Positions 48,981 to 62,539 of a stretch of DNA of 64,000 nucleotides are shown here, in pieces. Where the stretch lies: positions 77,742,130 through 77,806,129 of the forward strand of contig CM035232.1 in assembly GCA_020226215.1 (NCBI GenBank), read 5' to 3'. Numbering within the stretch: the first letter of the stretch is position 1; every line of letters starts with the position of its first letter. Origin of the DNA: Sindora glabra. Its lineage: Eukaryota > Streptophyta > Magnoliopsida > Fabales > Fabaceae. The position numbers were made by a program, and so were the translations under genes. Below the pieces are notes generated by a model, which saw nothing but the letters and a program-made list of their open reading frames with translations, did not search any database and was not told the DNA's origin.

Positions 48981-51045
48981 TGGTGATGAGAATAATTAAA
49001 ATAACCAAGATGTTTTACGTAACTTATGTGCATAAGGAAAATTTTTGATGAACAATTGTGAATGAATTATTGTGTAAAATAAAATTAAATGGTTTTATAA
49101 GTTTGGAATAAAAATTTTGTGAGAAATAAATGTGAAAAAATAAGTGGAATTATAAGGTTTAAAGTTTTAAGTCATTATGAGTGAGCATGTGAGTATAGAG
49201 GAGATTTAGGGAACATTTTCAAAATTGCCCCCACTACTATTCCTCATTTTTAAGACCCAATTAGTCCTCCCCCTCTCATTTCTTCCAAAACCTCTCAACC
49301 ATCACTCATAAAATTCTCTTAGCATCTTCCTTTCTTATCTTTAATCTAGCAAGGGAAAATAGTTAATCTTCTTCAAATTCTTCACCTAATCAAGATAAGA
49401 ATGTCATCTTTGTTGAGTTACTTCTTCATCTCCTTTTAGTTTGATAAGGATTAGACTATTTGAATTTAAAAATGAAATTAGAACCCTAACTAAAAAAACT
49501 CTTGATTTTAGTATGATTAGGCTTAATGAGCATTAAACTTAACTTTCTAGCAACAGCCTCCTCCATACTAAGTGAGTGGATGCTTCATATTCATTTGCTA
49601 AATTTCAAAAAAATTTAGTTTGAGTTTCATATTTTAGGTTTTCATTGAATATGATTATGAATACATGAATATTATGTTAATTAGTGATATTTGTTGAATT
49701 AAATGATGAGAATGTCTTTAAAGATATGATTTAAGGTCATATTTGTGATTTCATGATGAGTGGTCAAATATTAAATGCATTTATAGGCTTAATTTCTTAT
49801 GTGGACAGTAAAATTTTTGAAGAACCTATAAAATCTTAAGAAAAAGTTGATTATGACCTAGATCATGCAATCTAGGCAAGCACACTCAATTGCAAGACCA
49901 AGAATTACTTTTTGGATGTTAGTATAATTAACTATGGACATCTAAGTTTCCTTTCTAAACACTTGTAGTCAATTATTGGCATCCAGCATTGCCTTTAGAC
50001 CTTGATACTTAACTATAGGGTCAACTATGGTCCTCAGAATTATTCTTGATGCTTCCATAGTTGAATAAATAGTTAATAATACCTATTATACACCATAATA
50101 TCATATTTTATAAGGGATTGAAGAGTGATCTAATGTTCTTATGCTTCAAAACAATATATTATGTGATAATTATGAAATGAATACATTATAGTGACCTTGA
50201 AATGAGTCTTAGATATGTTGTGACACATAATATATGATGTGAGCTTGCTTATTTATTTATGAGATAAGATATGTGGCCATGCATTTAAGGTATGGTGTTG
50301 CTATTAAAATGTAATGACTACAACTTTAGATATGATATGAGAAGTGCATAGTGATATAGGAAATGTGATGAAGGATAATGTGATTATTGAACATTGTATC
50401 CAGTAAACTGCTTGTGGAAGGTATAAGATTAACCCAAAGAATAAGTATAGTATTATAGAGGGTATAAGGTTAATCGGGAATGACAATGACATTTTTTGGC
50501 TTTCATGGTTAATTGTCGTACACTATATTATATAATTAGAATTAAAATGCCATTAGCTATTTTAATGTAATATAAATGTGATGATATGATTATGACTAAG
50601 TATCTTATGGCTATTTGTATATGAATTGATAAATTTGGATAGTTTTTAGGTTAAGTTTCACAGGTTAAGCCTCCACCATCAATTTCTTAAAGTTAAACTT
50701 GTTAGGAGCATTTCTAATTGATTAGCTATCACTTGATATTTTAACTTAATAGTAAATTTTAGTGGCTCATTCTATTCAGTTTAAAGGTAGATGAGTTATA
50801 AACTATACTATTTTAAGTTAGATTAACTTATCCTCATCTTAGGAGGAATAAACATAGGTCAAACTTCATAATTTTTATAAACTTTATTAATGAATGAAAT
50901 ACCATCTTTTCTCAAATATTGTCTCCTTTTTCTATTATCACTTATTTTAGATATTTAATCTAGCCTAAGATAAATATATTGAATTAAGCTAGTGAAAATA
51001 AGGTAGTGGGTTTTACACTAATAACAACTAGGTTAGGTAATAACA
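48981..51045 (+). mobile_element. Gypsy element B, 5' LTR (start uncertain)
   Basis: The 3' end is set by aataaca followed at 51050 by a primer site. The stretch has the usual build of a long gypsy LTR, with a CT-rich leader-like block (49235-49340) and later phrases rich in atgatatg and ttaagg. No clear TGT start was found. The LTR may begin at about 48981, or even left of G1, which would then be inserted in it. Confidence 0.5.
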
Positions 51046-52100
51046 AAATTGGTACCAAAGCTTAGGTTTTCTTTCCAAGGGTAGGGAAAACCAATCCTTA
51101 GGAACTAGATCACTTGAATAATGGTGAAGCTTGACTCTTTGCCTAAGGGCTTCTTCTTATGTTAGTTAAAGTGGCTCTGGTAAGTGCCAAGGGTTATCAC
51201 TTAGAATTAGTTTCATACCAAATGCTTATTATGCTAAGTGCTCATTTAGGTTTAGGAGTAAGTTTAAAGAACGCGCTACTAGTTTGTGTTATGCCACACA
51301 CCATGTCTTGCTAAGTGCTTAAAAGAAGTAAGCAAGGCAATGAATATGCATGGTGGGCTAAAGAATTTATTTCGTGTCGGTGAAGAAATCTCCTAACAAT
51401 GTTAGTGATCCTTGAACTAGAATTTCACCAAAGTTAGTATTAAAGCATAGTTTAGGTTCCTAGAACAATAAGGCACTTAGGTTATATCTATGTGTTATCA
51501 TGATAGGTGTTAACTAAAACTATGCCAATAGTATGTGTGCTCCTAAAATCACATATCACGAATGCCATTTTGATGGACTTTACAAGTTTTATTCATATGA
51601 GTGGTGGAACTTTTTTATAATAAAATTTTAATGGAAATGTGGAATGTTATTTGATTATTTCAAATTCTTATGAAATAGGAAGATGATAAATACAAATGAC
51701 GATTCTTTTATAGGGTTTCAACCATAAAGTAATAAAAACATTGATAAGGAAGGGAGTGATCAACGACTTCATTTTTAGGCTATAATTTTCATGCAACATG
51801 TTTTAGATCAAGTGGATAAAACCCCTTGTCAACATAAAAGGCTTGATCATGAGAAAGACTAAAGGGAACATAATTAGGTTGATCATGATAGAAATCATGA
51901 TCACAAAAGAGAATGAGAGAGGAAACATACCATTTCTATAATAAGAACAAGAAATAGATTCAAAATCATGCATTAGTTTTTCAGGTTAAATCCATCAAGG
52001 TACTCTTATCTCAATCTAGTGGTGGATCCCCATTAATTCTTATGGTAGATTATGTAGCTTGTAAAATTTTTGTAAAAATTTATTCCTTTGTTAATTAAGT
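51046..52100 (+). mobile_element. Element B primer-binding site and leader
   Basis: tggtaccaaagct at 51050-51062 is a decayed initiator-Met primer site. The leader to about 51640 is shared with element A (852-1079 and 6252-6620), showing that A and B are close relatives. Beyond that the sequence should enter gag but is too degraded to assign. Confidence 0.68.
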
Positions 52101-52990
52101 TTATAGGTTACAAACTAGATAATGTGGCCCATTACTAGTTCATTGACATTGTAATAAACCAAGACCTGCATTTAAAGCCTTTAGCTTGCGTAGTATTTTA
52201 AGAACTTTTCCCTGATTATTTTCTACCTCCAAGTTTAAGTCAAAGTAAAGTTTAAGAGTTCATGCATCATAGGTAATGAGGCTTATTAGTTATGGACTAT
52301 GATGCATCAAGCCCCTAATTCATCCTATACTATGCACCTTATCTAATCCTTCTAGAAAAATCCAAGATTAAAATATTTGTGCAAGGCTTAAGGCATTATT
52401 ACTATGAAATGATTCACATGACTAGGAACACTAATTATTAGGAAGTAATGGATTAAGCATTGAAGCTTCAATTTAGATTGAATGAGAGGAAGGAAAGACA
52501 ACCCAAGAAAGAAGTAGAAAAAACAATCAGTTTGAGGTGCTAAATCAAGCACAATATTATAAAGGATGCCCTTATTAGTCATATTTGAGCGCAATGGAGT
52601 TTATTCCATTATGAAACTAACTTTATCATAATGCACATAGTGGATTCTTCACGAAAAAGGGTTCTAAGGGATAAAAAAGCTAATTCAACCTTTCTTCAAG
52701 CCAACAAAATTGACTTTTGACATAAAACAGTGGAAGATATAAGGGGCTCTAGTGCTTATAATGTCATACCCACCATAACAATCCTTATAACCATTTTAGG
52801 GAAGTATGTTTCAAATGTAAAATGGTAAGGCATAAAGTGAAGAGTTATCTTTAGGACATTATAGGTCAATGAGCAATTTACTTCGTATCCTAATAGAATG
52901 ATCTAAACTTTCCACCCATTCAATGTTTAAAAAATTCATTAGCACCCTTTAAAGGTGCTATTATTGCTAGCTAAGGGAGATAAGTGAATG
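52100..52990 (+). pseudogene. gag: Element B gag, degraded
   Basis: Two pieces are recognisable. Around 52440-52530 the translation gives LQFRLNERKERQPKK, matching the end of the Tekay-type capsid domain with its basic tail. At 52807-52851 lies a broken zinc knuckle, CFKCKMVRHKVKSY. It keeps C-x2-C-x4-H, but the last Cys is Tyr. Between and before these the frame is lost to stops and shifts. Gag would coat the element RNA. This copy is dead. Confidence 0.6.
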
Positions 52991-53079
52991 GAAGTTAGGC
53001 TTGAGTCTATGCTATCACTTATCAAGAGGCCTATGCCTCTAATATTGTTGTGACAAGTATCATTACAATTAAAAACCTT

Positions 53080-56058
53080 TTTGCTAAAGTTTTGTTTAAT
53101 CCCAAGCTACCTATCCATTTGTATCAAAAAGATTTGTTACTACCCTAAGTAAACTTACTAAATTAATAGATGTACCTTTAATTGTAATGACACTAGGAGA
53201 GCCTTTCATAGCTATATATAAATTAGAAACTTGCCTCATAAAGATTTATAAACTTGTGATGCTGGTAGATCTAGTTTTACTTAACATGGGTGATTATAAT
53301 GTTGTTTTAAGGATGGATTGGTTATCAAAATATAATATGTGTGTGAATTATTTTAACAAATATGTTGCCTTCTTTACAAAAGGCTTCCAACTTATTAAGT
53401 TTTAGGGAGATAAGTTGCTAAAAACTATTTGCATTATCTTAAGCATCAAAGCTTAAAAGCTCATTAGAAAAAAAGGCACTGCTTATATAGATTTAGTTTA
53501 TGATTTGAATCAATCAATTCTCAACATCAATAATGTTATTGTTGTAAGAGAGTTTTCCAATGTGTTTCTAAAAGATTTTCCTAGATTATCTAGTAAATAA
53601 CCCTTTTCTATACCCCTTATTAAATGGCCTTCATAAAGTTGCAAGAATTGAGATAGTAGTTACAAGATATGATAGATAAAGGCTTTAACCATCTAAACTC
53701 TTCACCTTAGGGAGCTTTAGTGTTATTCATGAAAATGAAAGATAACATGATGTAATTGTACAAAGATTATAGTCAGTTTAATAAGGTCAACATAAAAAAA
53801 GTATGCATTTCCCTATATTAATGACCTCTTGGATTAACTTTAAGGAGCTAAATATTTTTCCATGAGATATGATCAATTAAAGATTTGTAAGGAAGACATT
53901 CCTAAATCACTTTCAGGACTTGATACAACCATTTTGAGTTTTTAGTCTTGTCTTTTGGATTAATTAATGCTCCACCAACTTTCATGAATTTAATGAACTA
54001 AGAGTTCAAGTCATATTTAGACTTATTCATCATTATCTTTATAGATGACATCTTGGTGTGCTTGAAGAATGAGAAGGAACATGTTCAACATAACTAAGTA
54101 GTTCTACATTCCTTATCAGAGCATTAGTTGTATGTGAAATTCTCTAAATGCAAATTTTGGACAAACAATGTCAAATTCTTAAGGCAAGTGGTATCCTAAA
54201 AGTGAGTCCAGGTAGATTTCTAAAAGGTCAAAGCTATAAAGAATTAGTTGAGGCCATTATCAATTATAGAAATTCATGGTTTCCTTAAGTTGGTAGGTTG
54301 CTATTGAAGATTTGTTAAAGAATTCTTTAAGATTTCTACTCCATTGACTAGACTGACACAAAAAGTTAAAAACATTTTTTTTTTACATTTATATTAGCAT
54401 TACCTTCTAGCATCAGAGCATATGTAATGTATTGTGATGCATTTAGAATTAGACTCAAGTTTGTCTTTCTAGAACATGGCAAGGTGATAGTGTATGCTTT
54501 TTGGCAACTAAAGAAACATGAGCAAAATTATCCCACTCATGACCTAAAAATGGCAATGATATATTTCAATCTGAAGATTTGAAGACATTATCTATATGAA
54601 GAAACCACTAAAATTTATATAGATCATAAAAGCTTGAAGTACATATTCAAGCAAAAAATCTTAATTTGAGATAGAGAAGTTGGATAGAGCTTATTAGGGA
54701 TTACAATTAGTTAACTTTGTATCATCTTGATGAGGCTACCATAGTAATGAATGGCCTTAATAGAAAAACTATAAGCAAAGCAATGGAAACCCTATTAATT
54801 GATCAAGGTGTAGTGTTATTTCACATGATAGTCCAATCATGCCTATTGGAAAGGAATAAAGGCACTTAAAAAATGATTTAAGTTATGCAACTTTTGTAAA
54901 AAAAAGGCAACTAAAGGATTGGAGTCCAACATAACTATTGATAAGAAGGGAATAGTGCATTAATAAGAAAGGATTTAGGTTCCCTAGAGTGAAAGAAATA
55001 AATTGATGCATTAAGGCCATAGCTTATGCTCTCTTATGCAACCTAGAATAGCAAAGATGTATGATAACTTGAGAGATATTTTGTAGTGGAGAGGAATAAA
55101 AGAGGATGTGTTGGATTATATATGGTGAAATGCTTAGCCTACCAGCAAGTGAAAACAAAACATTAGCACCTCACCAAAATGCGTCAATCATTTATGATAG
55201 TAAAATGGAATTGGGAAAGCATCATAATAAATTTCTTGATCAACTTGCCTATAATTAAAAAAAAAAAAGATATATTCCATATAAGTTATCATCAATAGGT
55301 TAACAAAATTAATACAATTCCTAGTTATCAAAACTATCTTCACAACAACTCAATATGTAAATTGTATCTTAACAAGATTATGCCTTAGCATAGAGTTCCA
55401 ATCACTATTATGTCATATCATGGTACATAATTCACTTCCCATTTTTGGTATTCTTTCCAATAAGCATTAAGGACTCAATTACATTTCAGCACACTTTTAA
55501 TCCATAGATTGATGGGTAATTGGAATGAATCATATAGAACTTATAAGATATGCTAAGAATATGCACATTGGATTTCAAATGAATTTGGGAGATGTATTTT
55601 CTATTGATAGACTTCTTATACAAAAATAGTTATCAATCTACCATTCAAGTGGTGCCATATGAAGCACTTTATGGTTAGAAATGTTGTTCTCCAATATAAT
55701 GGTTTGAACTAAGAGAAGCAAAATTTTTAGGATCTAATTTGATGATTGACACTTTGGAAAAAGTTCAAATCATTAGAGATTACCTCATGATAGCTCGAGA
55801 AAAGCAAAAATCCTATGTAAATAAAAGGAAAAAGGGAACTAGAGTTGTTTTAAGTAAGGGATATAGTATTCTTAAAAGTTTCATCTATGAGGGATGTGAT
55901 GCTATTTTAGGGAAAAAAAACATTAACTAGTCCCTTGTTTCATTATACCATTTTCAATTATCAAGCCTACTAAACCTGTAGCATATCATTAAGAGTTGTT
56001 GGATAGTTTGCAAGCTATTTATCCTGTATTCCATATGTCAATGCTTTGGAAATATTAA
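53080..56058 (+). pseudogene. pol: Element B pol (Tekay/Del-like gypsy), truncated by G2
   Basis: Domains in order: protease (53080-53410), where the catalytic region is badly altered (VLFNPKLP) but VDLVLLNMGDYNVVLRMDWLSKY is clear in two pieces. Reverse transcriptase (about 53600-54330), with GALVLFMKMKD, YKDYSQFNK and an intact FIDD at 54038-54049. RNase H (about 54390-54660), with YCDAF, KKHEQNYPTHDLKMA (Lys in place of Glu) and IYIDHKSLKYIF. Integrase (about 54990-56058), with KMYDNLRDIL, WNWESI, SYQSTIQVVPYEALYG, KSYVNKR and AIYPVFHMSML. The order PR-RT-RH-IN shows Ty3/gypsy, and the motifs fit the Tekay/Del chromovirus group. Many stops and several frameshifts are present. The end is cut at 56058 by the G2 LTR, so a chromodomain cannot be checked. 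Confidence 0.9.
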
Positions 56059-57667
56059 TACGTGCATCATAACATAATCAAAATTAATTATAACTAGTTT
56101 TGCTATTATGCAATATAAAGTGACAAACTAAGTCATACCCTAGAGATCTCTAGATACATCTTTTCTAAATGATTTACTAATAACAATTACACAATTATTT
56201 AAGCTTTTTATGCACTAAAAAAAAGAAAGAATGAATACAAACATAAGCAAATAGAAAATGTAAGTAGAAAGCACACAAAATGCAAATAAATTCAAAGAAT
56301 ATTCAAAATGTTGAACAAAACACAACCAAATTGGAAGGTTTTGATTTGAAATTAAAACAAATGAATTAAAAAAAACACAACATAGAAGTAAAATAGCAAG
56401 GAAGAAAGTTAATTTAGCAAAGTAGTCAATCCAAGGATTTGAAAGCTCTTAGTGTGGATTAATTATAGATTACCAAATATTTAAACATTCTAATTAATTC
56501 TTCAACCTTTAAGTATTCAAAATATCTACAATAATTCATGAATACTATGCTAAATAACTATCTAGGATTTAATCAATTAAGATTAGTAGAATTAAGAAAT
56601 TACTACAATTCCTAAAGTTAAATCGAAATTGATTTGAAAATAGAATTCAACTATGTTGAAGGGCTAAACCAAAAACCTCTAATTTCATCTCCCAACCCTT
56701 TGTCCCTATGTGAAAAATTATGATTAATCAACCATAATTCAACATAAAAATAAATAAATATAAAAAATCACAAGGTTGAACACCAATTGTACCAAATCAA
56801 CATTCAACAAATACAATTTCAAAAAATTATCGCACAAAATGAGGGAAACAGAAAAATTAATTAGAAGAAGATAATGTTAAAAATAAAATCTCATAATCCA
56901 AGCAAAGATAAGCTTCAAAATCCTTGAATTAGCTAGAAATTTACCCTTCCATGGTTGAAGGACATGAAACTTGAAAAGGAGAGAAAAGTTGTCTTTTTTG
57001 AAATGTGTAGTATGTTCAAGTGTGTTATGTTCTTACCCCCTATATCTAACTTGATAACCCTAAAACCTAATGAATCTCAATTCTATGCCTCTTAATATTA
57101 CAAAGAATAGAGCCTTGCTAATTTTAGAAGCCTAGAACCTATTTTACAAAATAATGTACTCCAAGAGTTATTATAGTGAAATTTCATAGCTTTGATTTGT
57201 ACCCAATGTAAGACCACTAAAATTACATAGTTTTGGTGAACCATGAACATAAAATCATAGGGAAAAATCTTAGGAAACTTTTGGGTGCTAGTTTCACATT
57301 AATTGGATGCCAAGATCTTTTAAAAAACTAAAGCTAACCCAATTGGGACAAAAATAAGGATTCAACTTCTCAGCTTAATTAAACCTTTAGGACATCCAAA
57401 CTAGGCTTCAACTAAAACAAAAATGTTGCAAATTTTTCTTTAAGCTTTTCAACAATATAAAGATTAGCCACATCCAATATCCAAAACTCAAGATATAACC
57501 AAAAACCTAAAGTAGTATAAAAATCTAACATTAACTGAATAATTTCAAATCATTATAGAACTAGCTCTAAATCATATAACAAGGGCAATTGTATAAAATT
57601 AAGTATATGTAACACACTAAGAGGTGTGAAATAGGAGAAAATAATGTAGATAAAATCTTGTACATCA
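56059..57667 (-). mobile_element. Athila-like element G2, 3' LTR (about 1609 bp)
   Basis: Uninterrupted G LTR. The minus-strand start TGATGTACAAG (ending plus 57667) stands beside GTGTGTGAGAACT (57668-57680), the polypurine tract. The other end, near 56059, abuts the interrupted pol of B. It aligns with all three other G LTRs. The outer border is good to one or two bases. Confidence 0.85.
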
Positions 57668-59130
57668 AGTTCTCACACACTTAGCCCTTCGTACGACCTC
57701 AAGTAAGATATAACTTTATTTAAAACTAAGAAACAAAAAGATTTACTTCAAAAAAAATTTTAATATCACAAATCCACAAGCAAGAAGTAATTAAAGCTAG
57801 CAAGAAACATAACACATCTTGAAGAAAAAATTTGACAAATTCAAAACTAACTAATATAGTAACTTCATTCAAAAAGAGTACATCAACATGGTAGATTCTC
57901 CCAAAATTCACTCTCTAACTCTCAAGTATTTAGGGTAAGTGTTACACTTAAATTCATTCCATGAAATTGTGCTACATGTTAATCATCTAATCTCCACTAC
58001 TCAAATCACATGCACAACACAAATAAAAAAAACTTTATTTAAGTATGTAATATAGCTATGAAAAAGGAAAGGAAAAATGAAGATATGAGAGGATAAAAAT
58101 CAAAGAAATCAATATAGCACTTAAACTATAAATATATAGGCCAATCTTGAACAATTACAACTTAACATGATAACTCAAATTTAAATATAAATACTTATCA
58201 ACTTCTTTCTTTTTCCTTTTTAATTTCATTTTGTCTTATTCTCTTTTTTCCACTTTTTCCAATTTTTTATTGACTTTCTTTTTATTTTTTTCCATTTTTA
58301 TTTCTTCTTTTTTTCCCTCTTTTTTCCCTTTTTTCAACCAACCTTGAAATTGATAACTTTTCACAACACAAACTCACAAACTTGACTTATTTAAGAGCTT
58401 ATCTCATAAAAATTTATATGTTCCACTAATCCTTAAGGCTAGGTAAAGATACTTATTTTTCATTAGAAAAGTGCTAATGGGCTAATCAACAAAGAAAAGA
58501 GCAATTAAGCTCAAGCGGGCTTAATAAAGATAAAAACTCAAAGTTAGCTCTTTTGCTCTAGCTTGAACAAAAAAAATATATCTTTATCATTTTTGTGCAA
58601 GCATGTGCTAATGTAATCTTAAAAAAAAAATGAAAGAAAGTTCTAAAGAAATAAATCATGAAAGAACATCACACAAGAAAGAAAGAGAATAGCATAAATG
58701 TTCAACATAAGGCTCAAAATCTCATAAGAAAAGTCATACTACCAAGTTCAATCCATCATTTAAAATCCATCAATATATCAGTCAATTTTAAAAAAGCAAA
58801 ATCATTCATTGAATCATATTATGACTCCTAGCTAACTTCAATTGAATTGTAGTCATGAAAAATGTAAAATCTTCGTTAGTGGAAAGTAACTAAAATAACT
58901 CAAAAATATTTCAAAAATAAGTGAAAAACATATTTTTTAATTTTTTTTGAAAGCATTGAAATGTATTAAAATAAGAGATAAAGCACAAAATAAATCCTAA
59001 AAGTCTTCCCTCGCACTTAAATTTTATATTGTCCTTAATGTAATGCATATCAACATCATCAATAAAGGACAAGTAAATAAAAAAGAAGGGTAAGAGAAAG
59101 CAAATCTAAAATGCTTGAGTTGCCTTCCAA
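57668..59130 (-). mobile_element. G2 polypurine tract and 3' untranslated region
   Basis: Non-coding, aligned with 30496-31990 of G1. A T/C-rich tract lies at 58200-58335. The end of pol is followed by ttggaaggcaactcaagc (minus strand, about 59120), matching ttgggagccaacccaagcc in G1. No env-like frame was recognised. Confidence 0.7.
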
Positions 59131-59159
59131 GAAGCATTTTTCTTCAACATCTTTGGCTA

Positions 59160-62035
59160 GACTCAAGGTCCTTCATTAAGAATAAACTGGGGTTTCCAAT
59201 ACCATTGCTTCCACCACTTGCTCATGAAAACCTTCATAAAATAGCTTTAACTTATGCCCATTGACTTTGAATGCCTTGTTATTCTCCACACTCTTAATCT
59301 CAATTACACTATAAGGAAAAATGTTAATAATAATAAAAGGTTAATTCCAATGGAAATAGAGTTTCCCCGGCATCAATTTAAGCCTTAAATTAAATAATAG
59401 AACTTTTTAACCAATCTCAAAATTCTTTTCTAAAAATGAGCTTGTCATGCTATGTCTTTGTTTTCTCTTTGTAAAACTTATAATTCTCATAGATTTCAAG
59501 TCTAAGTTCCAATAATTCTTGTAATTACAATTTTCTTTCCTCTCCAAAAGCCTTTAAATCCATGTTACACCTTCTAATAGCCAAAATGTTCTATGTTTCA
59601 ACTCCATCAGAAGATGACATGCTCTCCTAAAAATAATCTAGTATGCATGATTAGAAAACATAACCATTTTAGAACCAAGCAAGCATGATCTAAGTTTATC
59701 TAAAGAAAAAAATTCTTTTTCTTTAGTGGTGTAGTTAGCTTGGGTAGCATTTAAGGTTTTTAAAGCATAATGAATCACATGAGGTTATTTTCCCACTATT
59801 TATGCAAGAATTACACCAATTACATAATTAAATGCATCACACATTAACTCAAATGGTAAATCCTAAAATGTGGTTGAATGCATTTAAAGTTTTTAAAGCA
59901 TAATGAATCACATGAGGTTATTTTCCCACTCTTTATGCAAGAATTACACTAATTGCATAATTAAATACATCACACATTAACTCAAATGGTAAATCCCAAA
60001 ATGTGGTTGAATGATGGAAATAGTGGTAAGAGCTTACTTTAACTTGTTAAAAACTTCCTTGCAATGTTGGTTAAAATCAAACTCTACTTCTTTTTGGAGC
60101 AACTTGGATAATGGAAAGGCAATTTTGCTAAAATTTCTAATGAATCACTTATAAAAACCTACATGGCTAAGGAAAAAATGCACTTTTTAGTACACATGTG
60201 AGATAAGGTAAAGTAATGATCACAACAATCTTAGCAAGATCTACTTCAATACCTTTGCTATTCACTATATATCAAAAAACTACTCCATGCTCTAACATGA
60301 AATGGCATTTCTCAAAATTCAGCAAAAGATTAGTTTCAATGCATTTATCTAACACCCTAAAAAGGTTATCTAAGCATGAATCAAGAGAAGAACCATAAGC
60401 AGAAAAATCATTCATGAATACTTCTATGCAATATTTTAGAAAATTAGCAAAAATGCTTATCATATACCTTTAAAATGTGCTAGTGCATTGCATAGGTCAA
60501 ATACCATCCTCCTCTAAGCAAAAGTGCTAAAAGGGCATATGAATGTGGTCTTTTCCTAGTCTTCTAGAGTAATACGAATTTAAAAGTAATACTATAACCA
60601 TTTAGGAAGTAATAATGGGATTTTCCAACTAATCTTTCTAACATCTATTCAATGAATGCAAGTAGGAATTAATCTTTTCTAGTTGCTTGATTAGGCTTCT
60701 TATAATTAATGTATACTCTCTAACTATTTTGAACTTTAATCAAAATTAATGTATTATTCTAGTTTTTCACCACTATCAATCCACTTTTCTTAAGAATAAC
60801 TTGCACTGGACTCACCCATTTGCAATCAGGAATAGGATATGTGATACCAACCTCCAAAGGTTTAGTAATCTCATTCTTTGCCATATCCAAAATCAAGAGG
60901 AAGAGTCTTCTTTGAGGTTATCTCACTAGTTTGGCTCTTTTTTTCAACAAAATCTAATACATACATATAGAAGGGCTAATACTAGGAATATATTCAAGTG
61001 TGCACTAAATTGCTTACTTATGAGATCTCAAAATTTGCAATAACTTCTCTTTTTGCTCAGGTTGCAAATTTTTTGCTATAGTAACTGGTAGCTTCCCATT
61101 CTCTTCTACTTTAAATATTTTGAAAAAAGCTTAAGCTCCAATATTGGTAATTGAATCACAAAAGGTATTAACTTAATGGTAAAAACCACTTTTACAAGTT
61201 GGATTTCTTCTTAAACATTAAATTTTTCATCTTCTGGAATGACATTACTATCTTCACTTATGAATGCAAAGATTTCAACACATATGGCACACTTAATATC
61301 ACTATTATAGTAGCTACACTCATGGTTATCAAAATAGTCCATAGTTTTAAAAAATTAAAAAGAAATCAATAAGCATGTTATAAAGAGTATCTTCAATAAG
61401 CTCACTAATCACATCTAATTGAAATACAATATGCTCTTCCATAGGGTATTTTATAACTTTAAAGATGTTAAAACTCACAATTGTATCTCTAACTTTCTTA
61501 GAAAGAGTGCCGACATCTATATCTATCTTCATATTAGTTATTTTAAGGAACGATTTGCTTAAAATCAAATATGCATGCTTGTTTGAAGACTTATCCTTCA
61601 TAGGCAAAATGCAGAAATCTATTAGAAATGTTAATTCTTTAACTTAAAGCAATGCATATTCAATAACACTAGCAGAATGTGTAGTACTTATATTGACTAA
61701 TTGAATAACAACTCTTATTTGCATTAAGGGGCTAAACTATAATGAAGAAAATACTGACATTAGCATGACATTAATGGACACTCCTTAGTAAATTAAGGAA
61801 TGCTCAAATATCTTGTTAGCTATAGTGCAAGATGTGATAAATATCCTTAGATCCTTGCATTTCTAGGATAAGTTTGGTTAAAGGTTAGCTAATACATTTT
61901 ATCCTATACTCACTTTTTCATTAACATGGAGCTTTCTTTATGAGTACACAACTTCTTGAGAAATTTAGCATACGCAAGAATTTGCTTAATGGCATCTAAC
62001 AATGAAATATTAACTTCCACCTTCCTAAAAGTTTC
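59160..62035 (-). pseudogene. pol: G2 pol (Athila-like gypsy), internally deleted
   Basis: Reading down the minus strand: linker LLDAIKQILAYAKFLKKLC (about 62010-61950). Decayed protease, with GVSINVM near 61775 and a frame at 61607-61347. Reverse transcriptase (about 60860-60270), with ITYPIPDCKWVSPVQVILKK, KSHYYFLNGY, EKTTFICPFSTFA and FMNDFSAYG, the usual FMDDFSVYG changed at the first Asp (codon 60410-60412, GAT to AAT). RNase H (about 60080-59640), with LPFELMCDAF, VIHYALKTLNATQANYTTTEKE and LLGSKMVMFSNHA. Integrase follows only as its C-terminal part: ACHLLMELKH near 59620, then NKAFKVNGHKLKLFYEGF near 59260. The zinc-binding and catalytic core are deleted. Stops, shifts and a 133-bp duplication add to the damage. 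Confidence 0.87.
59748..60013 (-). repeat. 133-bp tandem duplication in G2 RNase H
   Basis: Copy one is 59748-59880 and copy two 59881-60013. The period of 133 was checked at both ends (gcatttaa and ggttgaatg). About six differences separate the copies. Each holds the RNase H phrase with LMCD and HVIHYALKTLN. Because 133 is not a multiple of three, the duplication also shifts the frame. Confidence 0.9.
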
Positions 62036-62539
62036 CAGAGTCTCTTTATCTCTATCAATTTTTTCTATTTTTCCAGATTGTGTAATTTTAATTGGGAAAG
62101 GAAGTGGTTTTGTATAATTTGCTAGTTTCTACACTAATTCTAGTTTCTTTATTTTCCACTTTGTTTGAAGTGAACTTTCTATAGAATTCTCATCATCTAC
62201 TAATTGTTTTTGCTTATTTTGCTATCTTATTGGTTAAGGATAGGTGGGTACATGAACTTATTTACCACTTCTAAGCATAATAGTAGAAACATTACCTCTT
62301 AGGTTAGGAATTATTTAGGAACACAACTTGTCAAAACTTTGGTATTCAAGATCATTTAAGGAGGAAGCTAATTGGCCAATTTATGTTTGTAAATCTTGCA
62401 TTGTAGCATTTGTTCTCTACTAAAATTACAAGTCATTGGCAACTAGTTACTTAACTAAATCTTCAAAGGATGTCTAAGAAGATGAGGATAAAGTTGCTTG
62501 CTAGTTCTAGAAATTTCATTGCTAGATTAGCTTAGAATG

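Noticed and set aside
57668..59130. Env-like gene between pol and the 3' LTR of G2
   Set aside because: Some Athila elements carry one, but no frame of useful length or membrane pattern is seen here or in G1.
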